From assembly GCF_034702125.1 (NCBI RefSeq), contig NC_085868.1, positions 24,284,776-24,348,775 on the forward strand: a DNA stretch of 64,000 nt. The letters are read 5' to 3'. The notes under the pieces were generated by a model. That model searched no databases, was not told where the DNA came from, and saw nothing but the letters and a program-made list of their open reading frames with translations. The DNA comes from Engraulis encrasicolus (lineage: Eukaryota > Chordata > Actinopteri > Clupeiformes > Engraulidae). Made by a program: the position numbers and the translations under genes. Below, one piece after another: positions 32,501 to 58,772 of this stretch (the stretch's first letter is position 1; each line of letters begins with the position of its first letter).

Positions 32501-35500
32501 ATTGGGAATACGGTCCCGTGGTTACCTTGATTAGAGAGAACATGAACGTGGTACACTTGTGTTAGGTTATTTCATTAGGATGTCCTCTTAGTAGTCAGGA
32601 TTTTGGTGAAATCAAAGAGGGGTGAATGTAGCAGTGAAGATAATGCCTACACATTTACTTTTATTTTGTTATTTTCATGTCATAAGATGTGTGAACTTTC
32701 ATTTTATGTTGGTGTTTATTTCCCCAAAATCCTTTCTCTGTATCTAGTTTTGAACTTGCTGGCATTGGGAGATTTGCTCATTTTTTGTGTTATAGCACCC
32801 TCTAGTGGCGTGCGCGACCTGTCTTTTGTTTTGCACGTTCTTCTCTGTTCAGTCTGCGCTGAGCTGAGCAGGGAAAGGTACGTATTTTCACGGAGCTCCG
32901 ATGTTGCAAAGTAATCCGTGTGTTGCAATGTCGCAATGTTGCATCTTTCATTTCCAAATGTTGTATTATCTTATGTACATGTAAAAACCTTTGTGATGAG
33001 CATTTTGTTTCGTTTGAAATATGTATTTTGAGAGCACTAAATAGCTATCAAGCTAACCACTTGTTGTAGGCACTGACTAGCCTTTTGTCTCTGACTTGGC
33101 GCCTGAATATGTATGGTGTGTTTTTCATGTTAGGCTGGTCCGATGACGACGTGAATGCGGTGCCTAACCCTTTTGTGCTCTTTTTGTTGTTTAAAAAGGT
33201 ATGTACTCCCAATACCAGTGAATTGCTATGAATGTTTTGATATGTTTGCATTGTATTTTTCTGAATGCATTTGATTATTATGAAGTAGTGTCTTATTGCT
33301 ACTATTCGAGTTTTGTAATGAAGCATTCATCCTGTGATGTTACACTATGTAGGATTATGGGCCCTACAGAGCATTTTAATGCAGTTTTATTGTAATACAG
33401 TAGTTTTACACTGTACTGTATTTTGTTTTACAACTTTGTGAGTCTGCGCTGAGCTGAGCAGGGAAAGGCTGGTCCGATGACGACGTGAATGCGGTGCCTA
33501 ACCCTTTTGTGCTCTTTTTGTTGTTTAAAAAGAAAATAAAAGAATACAGCTGAGGAACAGAACGGCATCAGTGGTCCTTTCTCCCCCTTTGGCACCGGAA
33601 CACAACGCAGGGTAGTCGGGACAGTAGAGCGTTCCGGCTACACATGCGCCGATGTATGTTGAGTGGAGATAGACGTTGAGCGGAGAGAGAGAAAGAATGC
33701 GAGAGAGCGAGATGCTCCGCCTGCCCAAATTTGAAAGAGCTTTGAAAGAGCTCTATACGCTCATAAGAGTGTCTGAAGTCGGGCGAACATTGAGGTCGAT
33801 GTGGATATTAGGCAGCATTATATCCTCCCCACATTGAAAGCCTGCCTAGCGAAAACATGCTCCATTTCAAAATGTCAAATCACAAAACCAAACAAAAGAC
33901 AACGTGCGTGTTGCATACTGAGAACATAACTGAGGTTCATTTCGAGTTTTGTTTGTATAAGCGTGTGCGCGCTGCTGCACGATCAAAACAGTTACAAAAA
34001 TATTAAACATCAAAATTAAGTGTTGCATTTCTGTAAGTAACTTAATACAACATGTTTCCTGACGAAATATTACCAGTGTTGTTTTCAGTTAATGTTTGGA
34101 TATTAATTGGATAATGTTTGACAATGTGAGACAGTTGTATAGGCTACCTATACTGGAACCCTGACCCTTCTCTCTCCATCTCTGTCTCTCACACATGGTC
34201 AGCATCTCAGCATGATATGATCTAAGCCTATTTGTAATAAGCCTATTTTTCCTTGGTGAACTAATATCCCTTAAGCCTATTTCTCTGTGTTGTGCTTTGA
34301 TGTCAACACCTGGGGAACAGGTTGCAGTGGTAGGCCTATATCTGCAACATCATTTAGTAGACCTAAAAAAATAATGTAGGCAGGTAAATGCAAAAAGAAA
34401 GCATAGGCCTATATATAAATATAGCCCATAATTTATTTTCTTCTTATTTTTTTTCCCTTAAAAAAATAATAAAATCGTGGGGCATATCGAACCGTGGGTC
34501 ATATATCGTGATACAAACCGAATCGTGGGTTGGGTGTATCGTTACAGCCTTAATTCGCAGTATATTAATAAGATGATAAGTGAGTTTTTTTTTTATAAAC
34601 ATAGGATTTTTTTTAATATATTTTTGTTTAGTTTGACTGTAAAGCGACCAGTATAATTCCAGTAGGATAGGGGTTACCCACCGTCACCTCTTCTATCTTC
34701 TTGCTCTTCTTTGCAGGCGTCTTATAGAGGGCGGCAGCAGCAGCGGGTGTGACAGACTTGTTAGGGGTTTTGGGTTGGACCGCAGCCGCGCTGCTCTTCT
34801 CTCCTTCCTCCTCCTTATCATCATCATCATCTCCGTCCTCCTCATCCTCGGAGTTGGATGCTGAGTAGTCACTGTCACTGTCTGACTTCAGGTTGGGAGC
34901 TGAAGAAACAAAATGGCGGTTTAATGTTGAGTTTAACAATCCTGATGTACTGTGCAATATGGTGTTTCTGCTCTTGCTGTACAAAGTTGATGCAGTAAAG
35001 TAAAAAACAGCAAAGACTACTTAACACATTATTCCCAGAAGGTCATAGAATCATATTTTAACAATATTTCATTTTCTTAAAAAAAAAGATGTACTCACCT
35101 GACAGTCTCTTCCTCAGCCTATGTGGTGTAGTTGAGACAAACTGCACCTTTTTTCCCTTCAAAAGGAACAAAATCTGTTTTTTAAAAAAAAGTTCTGTAC
35201 CGTGACAATAAAAAATACAAAGAGAAAAGGAACTGCTGTACCTTTTGGGGAGTCTTCATTTGACTGACAGAGCCTGTAGAGGAACAAAACAGGGAGACTG
35301 CTCAGAAGAAAAAGCCCTGTCCAAAACAAGGTGCTTCCACAACACTTTTAATGGCTTCCTCAAAAGACTGCAAAGGAGAAGATGAAAACTCCTTGCTGTG
35401 CAATGCCCACCAAACCTTTCGTTCATGTTCACTCAGTTGAAAATGAGAGTTGTACACTTGACTGTTTGATGAGAAGAACGATCACCCACCTTTACTGGGG

Positions 35501-38404
35501 GTCTTCTCAGGAGAGTCTGAGACACTGAAGTTGACACTCTTCTTTGGGGTCCGAGCCCATTCAGAGGCTAGGAGGGAAAAGAAACAGTGAGGACAGTCCC
35601 CTACTGATTAGCCAACTGTGTCTAGGTTTAGGACTTCAGTGCCAACCCTGAGGAGGGTACCGTAAGCTGCTGCATGTTTACGTCTACAGATGTGTTGTGC
35701 ATGAATACAGACACTTGACTCTCTCTGTCTCTGTCTCAAATACTCACCCATTTGTGCCATCTTGTTCTTTCGTTTGACAGACTGAAACGTAAAAACGTCA
35801 GCCCCAGCTGTAGCAGCAGTCCCATTTTCCGCTCCCTCTAAAACACGCATGCACGCACACACACAAGTTTGGGAAGAACATTCAGCCAGATCATCATGGT
35901 GTAAAGAGTTCAGTTGTAGGCTCCTGTGGGTAGCTTGTTGGCATCTAAACTCACACACATTCCGTGTTGACCAACAGGTTTTCACTACACGGAAAACATC
36001 TTGATAGAGTTTTATAATCAGGGCTCTAAATTAACATCAGACAACCGGCCAAATGGTGGTGAACTTACAAGCCACTTTGACCCATTAGAGTTTTGTATGT
36101 GCTTTTAAGACTAACAAGTACTAGCCGTTTTGGCTGATGATGAAAAAAGTTACATTAGTGCCCTGGTTATAATAGTCTCCTGCTGTACCTTCTGTGCCGG
36201 TGCCTAGCGCCTCAACATAGTCCTGTTCATTATACTCCTCGTCTTCCTCCACCTCCTCGGCCTCATCTGGCTCTGCCGCCTGCTCTTTCTTGGGACGACC
36301 TCGCTTGGGTGCCAAAGTTAGGACCGAGGAGGCTGCTGCTTTGGGACCTGGGGATGGGATAAGACACAATACATCAAGGCTTTTCTTTGCGCAATTTAAC
36401 TTAGACATCCAGAGTACTAAAGTGTTTTTTTTTTTTATATGAATCTACTGAGGTCGCACACTACACTACTAAAAGTTATGGATGTGGATATGGATGGATG
36501 AGATATAGACTTGTGACTTGGACTTGAGTCAGAAATTGATGACTTGGCAATATTAATAATTACTTTTGAATTGACTCTGACTCAGGCGCGGAGTGGCCAT
36601 CGGGAGATCGGGGACTTGTCCCGGTGGGCCGCGGCCGCGAAATGTAATATCGCAACCATTTCACTTCCTCAGCTGGCCCTAAAGATTCACTATTGTTATT
36701 CTTGTGCTAACCTTAACACTTCTTACACTGTAGTATTTTTATACAGATGACCCAGCGTTATATATACCATGTACCAGACAGCAATACCTCAGTGACGGTG
36801 TCAAACAGTAAATTGGCCACACCCCTTCTCTACTGACAATTTTCATGTGGCCTTTCGGTATCATTTACATTTTGGATATTCAAGCATTATTGATCATTGG
36901 TTGTCACAAATAAAAGGAATTTGTTTTTGCTCTGCACAGTGCTCAACTCGATTAATCAAAGCCTATTTATTTTCCGATTTCCACATGACTGTTACAGTTT
37001 ACAGTCCGCCAGTCCAGATCACTTGTTCTGTGGTTATTGACTTGGGTTACTAACAGACTCCACCAAGTGGTACGGAAGTGAACTGCAGCTAAGTACCACG
37101 GAAGCAGTGGATTGTTTTGACTTGATTTGTTAAAACTAGTACCGGTATATCTCCTTATAGTCAAAATAATATTATCATTATACATATATTTATATGTGGC
37201 ACATTTAGGATGTAGCCTATGTAATGTCTGAAGAAACTGAACAAAATAATTACCACACACAAGATTCTGATGTGAGCAGTGCTGGGTGTGTAAACTGGAA
37301 TAAAGTGGAGTAACTGCAAAAGAAACAAAGACATTTGCTGCGATGAAGACAGCGTTTTAAGGTAGGTCTACACCGTTTGGTTATTCATTTTGTTGACTTA
37401 TGGTTGTGCTTTGAAGTAGGTTTGGCTCATTTGCTGCATGGTGGGATTGGTGCACAATAGACAGACTTTTTTGTAGGCTATAGCCTACTCTTCTAAAAAT
37501 CCCCACACTCAAAACTTTGTGCCTGTGCTCATCCTGTCTTCCTTAAACGATATTTCACTAGACCTACAAACTGTCAAAATGACAGTGGAGTGCACATTTT
37601 CATGGAACAGTAGAGTGATGTAGCCTAACCTGCAACAAGTTCTATGGTGAATGCTTTGGACTGTGATGATGGCTGTGTAGGCCCATTTCATCAAGGTGTA
37701 GGCTACAATTCTCCACTTCAGAGTGATATTTTGACACTAATATCCACATGTATTACGACTGCAGATTTCGTGGTTTTTGTCTTTTTTGGTGAGGGAATCA
37801 TGTTTTCGTGTTGGGGGGTAAAAAGGGCCGCCAAGGGGAAAATTCTCCCGGTGGGAAAAGTCTCCCCACTCCGCCCCTGCTCTGACTTAAATGCTATTAA
37901 CTAGAGACTTGACAGTTTTAGCTTGCAATGAATTGCAATGGCATAGTCTAAATACATTTCATTTTCTGCATTTATATGTAAAAATATTACATGACAAGGC
38001 CGACTATTTTTTGATTAAAACGTGACTGGCAAAGGGGGACATGCTGCATAGCAGGGTGGAGAGGTAATTAATGCATGACCAAAAGTAGTCAAGATTGTGA
38101 GTAGCCTAGAATATGGTGACTTGTTAAAAATGAGACGCTTTGACTTGACTTTGTTTTGCTTTGCTTTGGTGCGATTTGGACTTTGGTCAAATGGGTCCTA
38201 ATTTAACTCGGACTTGAGACACCTGTGACTTGCAAATTAGGAACTTGGTCCCATCTCATCATGTCAGTGCATACAACAGCAAAATGTTAAGAGAAACAAA
38301 CCTCCATGTTTGTCGACTATATAGTTGAGAACGTCGCCATCTCTAACGAACCGTACTACGAGGGAATTAGAGTCCTGCTCCACAGATCTTTTCTGGGGAC
38401 TCAT
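19115..38404 (-). CDS. orc2: Origin recognition complex subunit 2
   Basis: ORC2 is a core subunit of the ORC that marks replication origins and loads MCM with CDC6 and CDT1. Sixteen minus-strand coding exons join in phase: 38404-38302, 36347-36189, 35837-35748, 35567-35490, 35273-35242, 35156-35099, 34899-34682, 24277-24179, 23332-23223, 22626-22494, 21671-21575, 21242-21096, 20685-20514, 20159-20098, 19831-19713, 19198-19115. They total 1761 nt, 586 aa plus stop (human 577). Seen: N-terminal [15 protein letters not shown]; an acidic linker with [37 protein letters not shown]; the AAA+-like core with [15 protein letters not shown] (about residue 323); [11 protein letters not shown]; and the winged-helix end [19 protein letters not shown] to [18 protein letters not shown]. 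Intron 14 is GC-AG. The exon 6 acceptor (35157) is weak; GTG at 35147 is an in-frame alternative. Intron 7 is about 10.4 kb because of nested transposons. Confidence 0.96.
19382..19551. repeat. Short inverted repeat
   Basis: caaatgaagaggtggatcgc at about 19383 and its reverse complement at about 19530 enclose an A/T-rich stretch in orc2 intron 15. It is probably a small foldback element. Confidence 0.6.
20015..20067. repeat. (TTA)n microsatellite
   Basis: About 17 ATT units in orc2 intron 14, about 30 bp inside the GC donor at 20097. Confidence 0.95.
20457..20510. repeat. (TG)n microsatellite at the orc2 exon 13 donor
   Basis: A pure TG run of about 27 units. On the gene strand the exon ends CCAG|GTA and then runs directly into (CA)n, so only the first three intron bases are outside the repeat. 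Confidence 0.95.
20812..20985 (-). mobile_element. tRNA-derived SINE
   Basis: Minus strand: a tRNA-like head with A-box-like TGGCTTAGTCGG and B box GGTTCGATTCC, then a short body and a terminal run (seen as T14 on the plus strand at about 20812-20825). It lies in orc2 intron 12. Confidence 0.8.
21778..22195. mobile_element. Foldback MITE flanked by TTAA, copy 1
   Basis: The ends TTAAAGGGACAGTTTGGTCA are inverted repeats of about 45 bp with one mismatch seen, and inverted similarity continues inward over most of the 418 bp. TTAA at both ends suggests a piggyBac-type target site, unless it belongs to the repeat itself. It is almost identical (about 4 differences by eye) to 55368-55785. In orc2 intron 10. 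Confidence 0.85.
23545..23945. repeat. Probable hAT-type remnant
   Basis: The block starts near tggtgtcaacaataatcgat and ends near cagtgccaatgcacaccc, with many aatcgaatc-type motifs typical of fish hAT ends. No convincing 8-bp target duplication is visible. In orc2 intron 8. Confidence 0.4.
24952..25966 (+). repeat. 5' LTR of the Ty3/Gypsy element
   Basis: 1015 bp. It contains two short blocks twice: block A (27 bp, 25175-25201) and block B (65 bp, 25458-25522) separated by 256 bp with GT...AG ends, then A and B fused without that spacer at 25765-25791 and 25792-25856. AATAAA follows at 25859-25864. Confidence 0.95.
25968..25985 (+). promoter_or_regulatory. Primer binding site, histidine tRNA-like
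   Basis: TGGTGCCGTGACCCGGAT, one base after the LTR, is complementary to the 3' end of vertebrate tRNA-His with one mismatch (recalled tRNA sequence). It would prime minus-strand synthesis. Confidence 0.8.
26228..27715 (+). CDS. gag: Ty3/Gypsy Gag
   Basis: 495-aa open frame. The first 150 residues are low-complexity; a capsid-like helical region follows (about 165-350, with [19 protein letters not shown]). Two cysteine-rich motifs lie near residues 434-466; the second, [14 protein letters not shown], is a canonical CCHC zinc knuckle, while the first has one extra residue before its last cysteine. Gag assembles particles and binds RNA. It ends at TAG 27713-27715, directly after a slippery heptamer. 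Confidence 0.9.
   Translation: MAEGNDRDVPFNCDDGGNAVVGVGRGKLFGNVEPTPVRGVHEIGNPVSSSTYLVTDSHTPTPHRPGPSLRNFPGIGRGVSAVRHPVSSFTRMHTDEPPSPGVDTTDIGHLITQLAQQIGENIASQLNKSTQSQQSQPTPSLNTPSLNMGQGQSDLNMTGVKLVMKTDVREPPYFRGDGTDKHTVHEWEEIMDVYLKKRGVPPQEYSQEILSRLMGKARDIVKVTLRSVPSLKPAENPKLVFDVLKQHFSEVTYSSMPLADFYNTLPLNGESPMDYWIRLNKAVDVADECLRRQGRNIEDPSHEVTMMLVKHCPDPALASVLKCKTAEKWTANEVQEHLVEHQREARTKSQTRSVRPKHIGTHVQTSTTEAVAVDNACAPAPLQTTVGQPSPSPTESVYVQSLISLLDRVLEQKAQTAAVEPTYKGPVNIFQRKCRVCQSTEHSTTVHCRQENLCMGCYKPDHWKKDCPQRKPRFSATPQQAQAQTQGQQHGTHLN
27586..32331 (+). CDS. pol: Ty3/Gypsy Pol polyprotein (protease, RT, RNase H, integrase)
   Basis: The open frame runs from 27586, but translation probably enters by frameshift at 27706, making the first 40 codons (overlapping gag) artefactual. 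Counting from 27586: aspartic protease DTG at 115-117; reverse transcriptase with CTDFRWLN and YLDD at 581-584; RNase H beginning [15 protein letters not shown] near 755; integrase zinc finger with H..H and CCQRC near 1060-1105; catalytic D1133, D1192, E1228 with DD35E spacing. The tail is acidic and serine-rich with no chromodomain seen. No stop or frameshift breaks the frame. Domain order is that of Ty3/Gypsy, not Copia or Gmr1. Confidence 0.95.
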   Translation: MHGLLQARPLEERLPTAQAEIQCHTTTGPGTDSRPTAWHTFKLGGPHLARERVGIETSTLEANEELKEMYVNVCKVMPDNCKVIVQNTQTVEPFGELFHAPVMINGAAELRGLLDTGSMACTISEEAERRLVSENVLTQLQQPTERIILVGCGGVQVSPKGIYDMELSLYGVKCTVPVLVVPGQKDEIIVGTNMLKHVLRQLKNDDNYWALLSCNTQESSECEPFLEMMASLTRWRGADVPEKVGTVKLTQAVTLLPKQEYLLWGRLPSNVPMSPGSTVIVESSTSRCVPRGIMVGRVITPLWGDGWTPMKVTNITDKPLTLRKNSKMADVSPCVAVEDVSLFQGNCRGESGPIDITRSGQSEYSNLEQRLRRCGLGDVDVNRCEASPSTKAQLVTLLEQYHDVFSKHHLDCGEAKDFVHRIRLTDDRPFRLPYRRVPPAHYQKLRQVLTEMEEQGIIRKSMSEYASPLVMVWKKNGDLRLCTDFRWLNARTIKDAHPLPHQSDCLAALGGNSVFSTMDLTSGFYNLPMHEDDKKYTAFTTPLGLHEYNRMPQGLCNSPASFMRMMLSIFGDLNFSSLLCYLDDLLVFAQSEQEALERLEIVFQRLREHNLKLSPKKCHLLRRSVKFLGHIIDGEGVAVDPEKVEVIVKMSKMDLMEDDGCTPSVRRVKSFLGMVFYYQHFIPHCSAIAKPLFALTAGQKRKGKTSKVCQNPGVFRKLKPADWTEDCDAAFLSLKEKLLNCVVLTHPDFSKPLILSIDASLDGLGAVLSQVSEGESKARPIAFASKTLSGSQKRYPAHRLEFLALKWSVCEKFSHWLKGHSFTVWTDNNPLTYIMTKPKLDACEQRWVAKLSPYTFSLKHIPGPQNVVPDALSRDPFARSVGKRLISEPYESLLAEADGTKEDGVQDVFRCKVQCLQACHVASGNPQSMPSRGLDSTEVKSACDSHTEWESGAQLRAMQYLKALPQAALPEQDVPAAFSTDELRRSQEEDQVIRSVLPFVLGGRPPPRRERSKLAPTAQILCKQWHKLKVLDGVLYRATKDPSTRERRFQLVLPASLKATALSGVHDLAGHQGQARTVCLARQRFFWPQMDRDIKDYVKCCQRCILAKTPEPAARAPLESIRTSAPMELVCIDFWSAEDSKQRSVDVLVITDHFTKLAHAFPCVNQTAKQVAKKLWDNVFCIYGFPERIHSDQGANFESKLISELLSLAGVSKSHTTAYHPMGNGQTERFNRTLGSMLRALPLAAKQHWAQQIQTLTFAYNATVHETTSYAPFYLMYGRVPRLPVDVVFKQVLKDPVVTDFNTYAGKLVANLHEAATIAQQHTRKQQQHQAKGYNKKARGTHLNIGDRVLLANKAERGKRKLADKWEPTMYTVTGRNPQTHVYQVTDESGRTKVVHRNLMLDVSFLPIVQPDSEESEAGASDAVSECDPLSSDAMSNLAVDASEDRTCSWIMETADANSLAGEEDADLEMDDDLLQSLPGAPDQLTSPPSSRDVPSPSCPTDTDPHPVDTTDLDNTGSPNIISPTPATDSQSTTQHIGPERRTRTGRVVRAVNRLIESMAQKPFTRELMRSDRSMSLLSLF
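27706..27712 (+). promoter_or_regulatory. -1 ribosomal frameshift site between gag and pol
   Basis: TTTAAAC read as T TTA AAC in the gag frame, immediately before the gag stop. A -1 shift here enters the pol frame, which is open to 32331. U-UUA-AAC is one of the most efficient known slippery heptamers. Confidence 0.8.
32627..33642 (+). repeat. 3' LTR of the Ty3/Gypsy element
   Basis: 1016 bp, same structure as the 5' LTR: block A 32851-32877, block B 33134-33198, fused A+B 33441-33532, AATAAA at about 33535. Confidence 0.95.
36583..37879. mobile_element. hAT non-autonomous element
   Basis: Ends CAGGCGCGGAGTGG and (reverse complement) CAGGGGCGGAGTGG. The octamer ctctgact flanks both sides exactly (36575-36582 and 37880-37887). 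1297 bp with no transposase frame. In orc2 intron 1. Confidence 0.88.
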
Positions 38405-39020
38405 GGTTTTCAGTGGCACCTGTAATCACACCGGGTTGACGGGTTTAAAAGGCTGTACAGGTACTGTGAAATACATTGTGGTCAACTCAGACTCAGACTT
38501 GGAAACTTTTGCTACAGCGGTATTTACACATTACATACCAATATGTGTTTGCTATTGACAGAACATTGTTCAGAGATCATTGATTTTTTGGGGTTTTTTT
38601 TACACAGTATGCTACACAACACAGCAGACAATGATGACATTTTCCAGCAGACTGACAGTGGGTCTAAGCTACGTCTCACTAGCAGGCTAATCTTGCAGGT
38701 AGGCAAGTGTTCACTTACACAAGCGGAAAAAGCGTGGATCCCGGGTGACGACCGCTTGCTTTGTATAGGACGGCGTAAAAAAGAGACACGGTTTGGGTGT
38801 GCAAAGTGATGCCTATGTGTAGCGAGTAGCCATTTGTTGATATTTTGAAGCTAGTAATCCACCAACTTCACGCACACACCAGCGCCATGCGACTTTTCCG
38901 CGCCACAGGTGAAAGTTTTAAATCACGTGGTACAACAACCAATCACTGGACGACCCTGCTCAACATTGACATGGTGCTCAGCCAACCATCTCAAAGTATT
39001 CCTATGACGACTTCCTGTTT
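38405..39020 (-). promoter_or_regulatory. orc2 5' region and probable promoter
   Basis: Between the orc2 start and the hycc2 3' end. It contains an E-box CACGTG (38924-38929), a CCAAT (38939-38943) and an E2F-like but imperfect ttttccgcgcc near 38895. Whether a non-coding first exon exists cannot be told. Confidence 0.35.
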
Positions 39021-39212
39021 TTACAGTTTGTTGTGAATGGATGAAATACAATGTATCAGAATCATTGAGAGTACTCTCAGAATGTATCGACAGTAATAGC
39101 CTTCCTACCTTTCTCTGGTATCAAGCAGAGAGGTTCTATGGTTACCTATGTAAACCGGCTGTGGTATCAAGTTTGAAATGAGTCTTGATGCAATGCACCA
39201 TACTATAAAGCA

Positions 39213-39281
39213 ATAAATATAATATAATATAATATAATATAATATAATATAATATAATATAATATAATATAATATAATATA

Positions 39282-39320
<39 letters not shown>

Positions 39321-39330
39321 ATATAATATA
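39213..39330. repeat. (AATAT)n microsatellite
   Basis: A pentanucleotide array with a central (AT)n stretch, between orc2 and hycc2. Confidence 0.95.
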
Positions 39331-39538
39331 ATGTAAGTAACATTTTAAAGTAAGAGATTTAATTGCCAGCAGTTAGTTTTATTTGTGCCTCAAGAGAAAC
39401 TTAACTATTTTAGAAGAGATTCTTCAAACATTGCAGAAAGTTAATATAAGATGATCCAGTGGTGTTAAGTGGAGGGAAGAGTTAAAGCTTCTGACCAGAG
39501 ACAAAAAAAAGTTGACAGCTTTTCCAATTAACAGCACA

Positions 39539-39544
39539 TTTATT
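39539..39544 (-). other. Poly(A) signal, probably hycc2
   Basis: Minus-strand AATAAA about 1.0 kb after the hycc2 stop. The intervening 39545-40557 is taken as 3' UTR; 40200-40500 is CA-rich simple sequence. Confidence 0.5.
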
Positions 39545-40557
39545 CAACAGTAATAGATATGTCATCTCTGTACAGGCATTATAGATAGACTTTTTGTTTA
39601 CTTATCTGTCTTTCTATTGTACAATAGTCATTTACACAAATGTACACACTTTAAAATATAAATTTGTTCCAATGTACAGCATCAGTGAGAAAGAATATGT
39701 ATACATCACAAAGTATCTCTCTCTCTCTTTCGCGCTCTCTTTTTCTCTCTTTCAATCGAACAGTGTGACTGCTCATATCAATCTCTATATTACATCAAGA
39801 GTACAGGCAACATGTACGAGCTCTATCTCTGGTGGAAGCAGCTTTTGCGTATTATGCATTCAGCAGAAGAACACAAACTTCTTTGGATTTTTAAAAAAAA
39901 AATGTACAGCAACAACCTTTCCCTTTTCCAAACCCCACCACTCCACTGACGTGATTGTCGCTCTTCCTCTACTGACAGGAGCATTGACAGTGAGTGTAAT
40001 AACGCCGAACACCATTATGGCACAAAAAAGATCAATTCATTCCAGGTGCACATCCACAAAGGTCCACAAGAGGGTGACATTGAGCAAGAAAAAAATATAT
40101 TTTTTCCCCATAACTCCACAGCTGATGCATAATTGTGTTTAGCCTGTAGCAGAGACCTGTACGTGACAAACGGCAATAAACATGCTGATGCAAACATGCA
40201 CAAGGAACATATATACTCACACTCATACAAATGTACTTGCGCACAAAAAGCACTCACGCGCACTCACCTACAAACACGCCCGCCCACACACACACACACA
40301 CGACCACAAGCAAAAAGGTCACAGAGACGCATGCTGTTACACATGCACCTGTTCATACACGCAACAACAGAGCGCCACACACGCACCCGCGAGCGCACAT
40401 GCACACAGACACACGCACACCAGCAACAAACACACGCGCGCGCACATACACGCGCACACAAACACAGCAGACGCGCACGCACAAACAAACAATCCAACAA
40501 ACAACAACAACCACAAGTAGAGTAGTCCCCAGAATGTCCTCCTCCTCCTTGGCTCGG

Positions 40558-57750
<17,193 letters not shown>

Positions 57751-57944
57751 AACACAAATAAAAACATTATTAATCCACACATCTACGTATGTCACGACCA
57801 CAAATGGTTTACAGTATCTGAACATAGCATAAGACAGCAAAGGACCAAACAATGGGGAAAAAACCTCCTCAGCTGTGGTGCCCATGCAATACCGTTTCTA
57901 TTTTTTAAAGATAGCTGACTTTAAAAATATTTGCACACTTACAG

Positions 57945-58070
57945 ATGGACACGCACACAGACACAAGCACAAGCACACGCACACAGACACAGACACAGAC
58001 ACACAGACACACAGACACAGACAAACGTACACGCACGCACACACACGCGCACCCACACAGACACACAAAA
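57945..58070. repeat. CA/CAGA-rich simple sequence
   Basis: Imperfect acacagacaca runs; no unique content. Confidence 0.8.
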
Positions 58071-58288
58071 TGCTTTCGGACCATTTATCAAACGGAATCT
58101 GGAACATTCGATTTCTTTTTCTTGAGCTATTCATTCTATTCGCATGGTCTTAATTAGAAGATACTGTGACAAATGTCTAAGGAACACGTATCCATCTTGT
58201 AAAGGAATGGCTGACAACAAGAGAAAAGACTCTATAGTATATGACACTTGAGTTTTCCTTTGGAAAATCTCCAAACATTGGATTACAT

Positions 58289-58530
58289 TAGCCTGATTAT
58301 CATCAAATCTCCTTGAGACTTGGTCTGACCAAGAGCATAACAATTAACATTTCCCAAACGGCATTTCCCAAACAGCCTCCCTTGGTTTGCTTATGGTTGT
58401 TTGCTTATCGACAAAGTGGGAGGATCTCCCGTACTTTCGGGAACTCAGAAAGTACTTGCATTGCTCTTGACCCGACTAGTTGCCACGCTGAAAGTGTTGC
58501 GTCACTAGGAGGGCACAGCCTGGCTAGGAC
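58289..58530. repeat. Dispersed repeat, copy 2
   Basis: Second copy of the repeat at 43798-44040, same orientation. Confidence 0.8.
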
Positions 58531-58772
58531 TACATGGCCTTTTGCAAAACAAAGTAGACGAACACAAACACTGCCACAAAATCGAGAGAGCCATGTCATG
58601 CTAGAGCAATGCATTCAACTTCATGTAAACTACCTAACAGAGACTTGAGATGGCTCAGTCTCCCGGACAACACTGTAACACAGGTCAATCATTACTGTGC
58701 AAAATCAAGCGTCCTTTTTGTGAAGATGTCAATGTAGTGTGCATATACATATGCACAAACATACATGGATAC

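Larger units (their letters stand above)
24952..33642 (+). mobile_element. Ty3/Gypsy LTR retrotransposon, apparently intact
   Basis: 8.7-kb element with LTRs at 24952-25966 and 32627-33642, a primer site at 25968, gag, pol in the order protease-RT-RNase H-integrase, and a purine-rich tract (aaagaggggtgaa) just before the 3' LTR. LTR termini are TGTAGC...GCTACA. Target duplication appears to be catg (4 bp). LTRs differ at roughly nine positions by eye, so it is young. No env is present. It is sense-opposed to orc2. Confidence 0.95.
24548..34552. mobile_element. hAT element split by a Ty3/Gypsy insertion
   Basis: The left end TAAGGCTGCAACGATA and right end (reverse complement TAAGGCTGTAACGATA) match at 15 of 16 positions. 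The octamer attcgcag flanks both sides exactly (24540-24547 and 34553-34560), the 8-bp duplication typical of hAT. Without the nested LTR element the hAT body is about 1.3 kb and encodes no transposase, so it was non-autonomous. It lies in orc2 intron 7. Confidence 0.9.

Noticed and set aside
34628..34984. 118-aa minus ORF as a separate acidic protein
   Set aside because: It is orc2 exon 7 with intron read-through on both sides.
38890..38903. E2F site in the orc2 promoter
   Set aside because: ttttccgcgcc is close to but does not match the E2F consensus, so it is mentioned only as imperfect.
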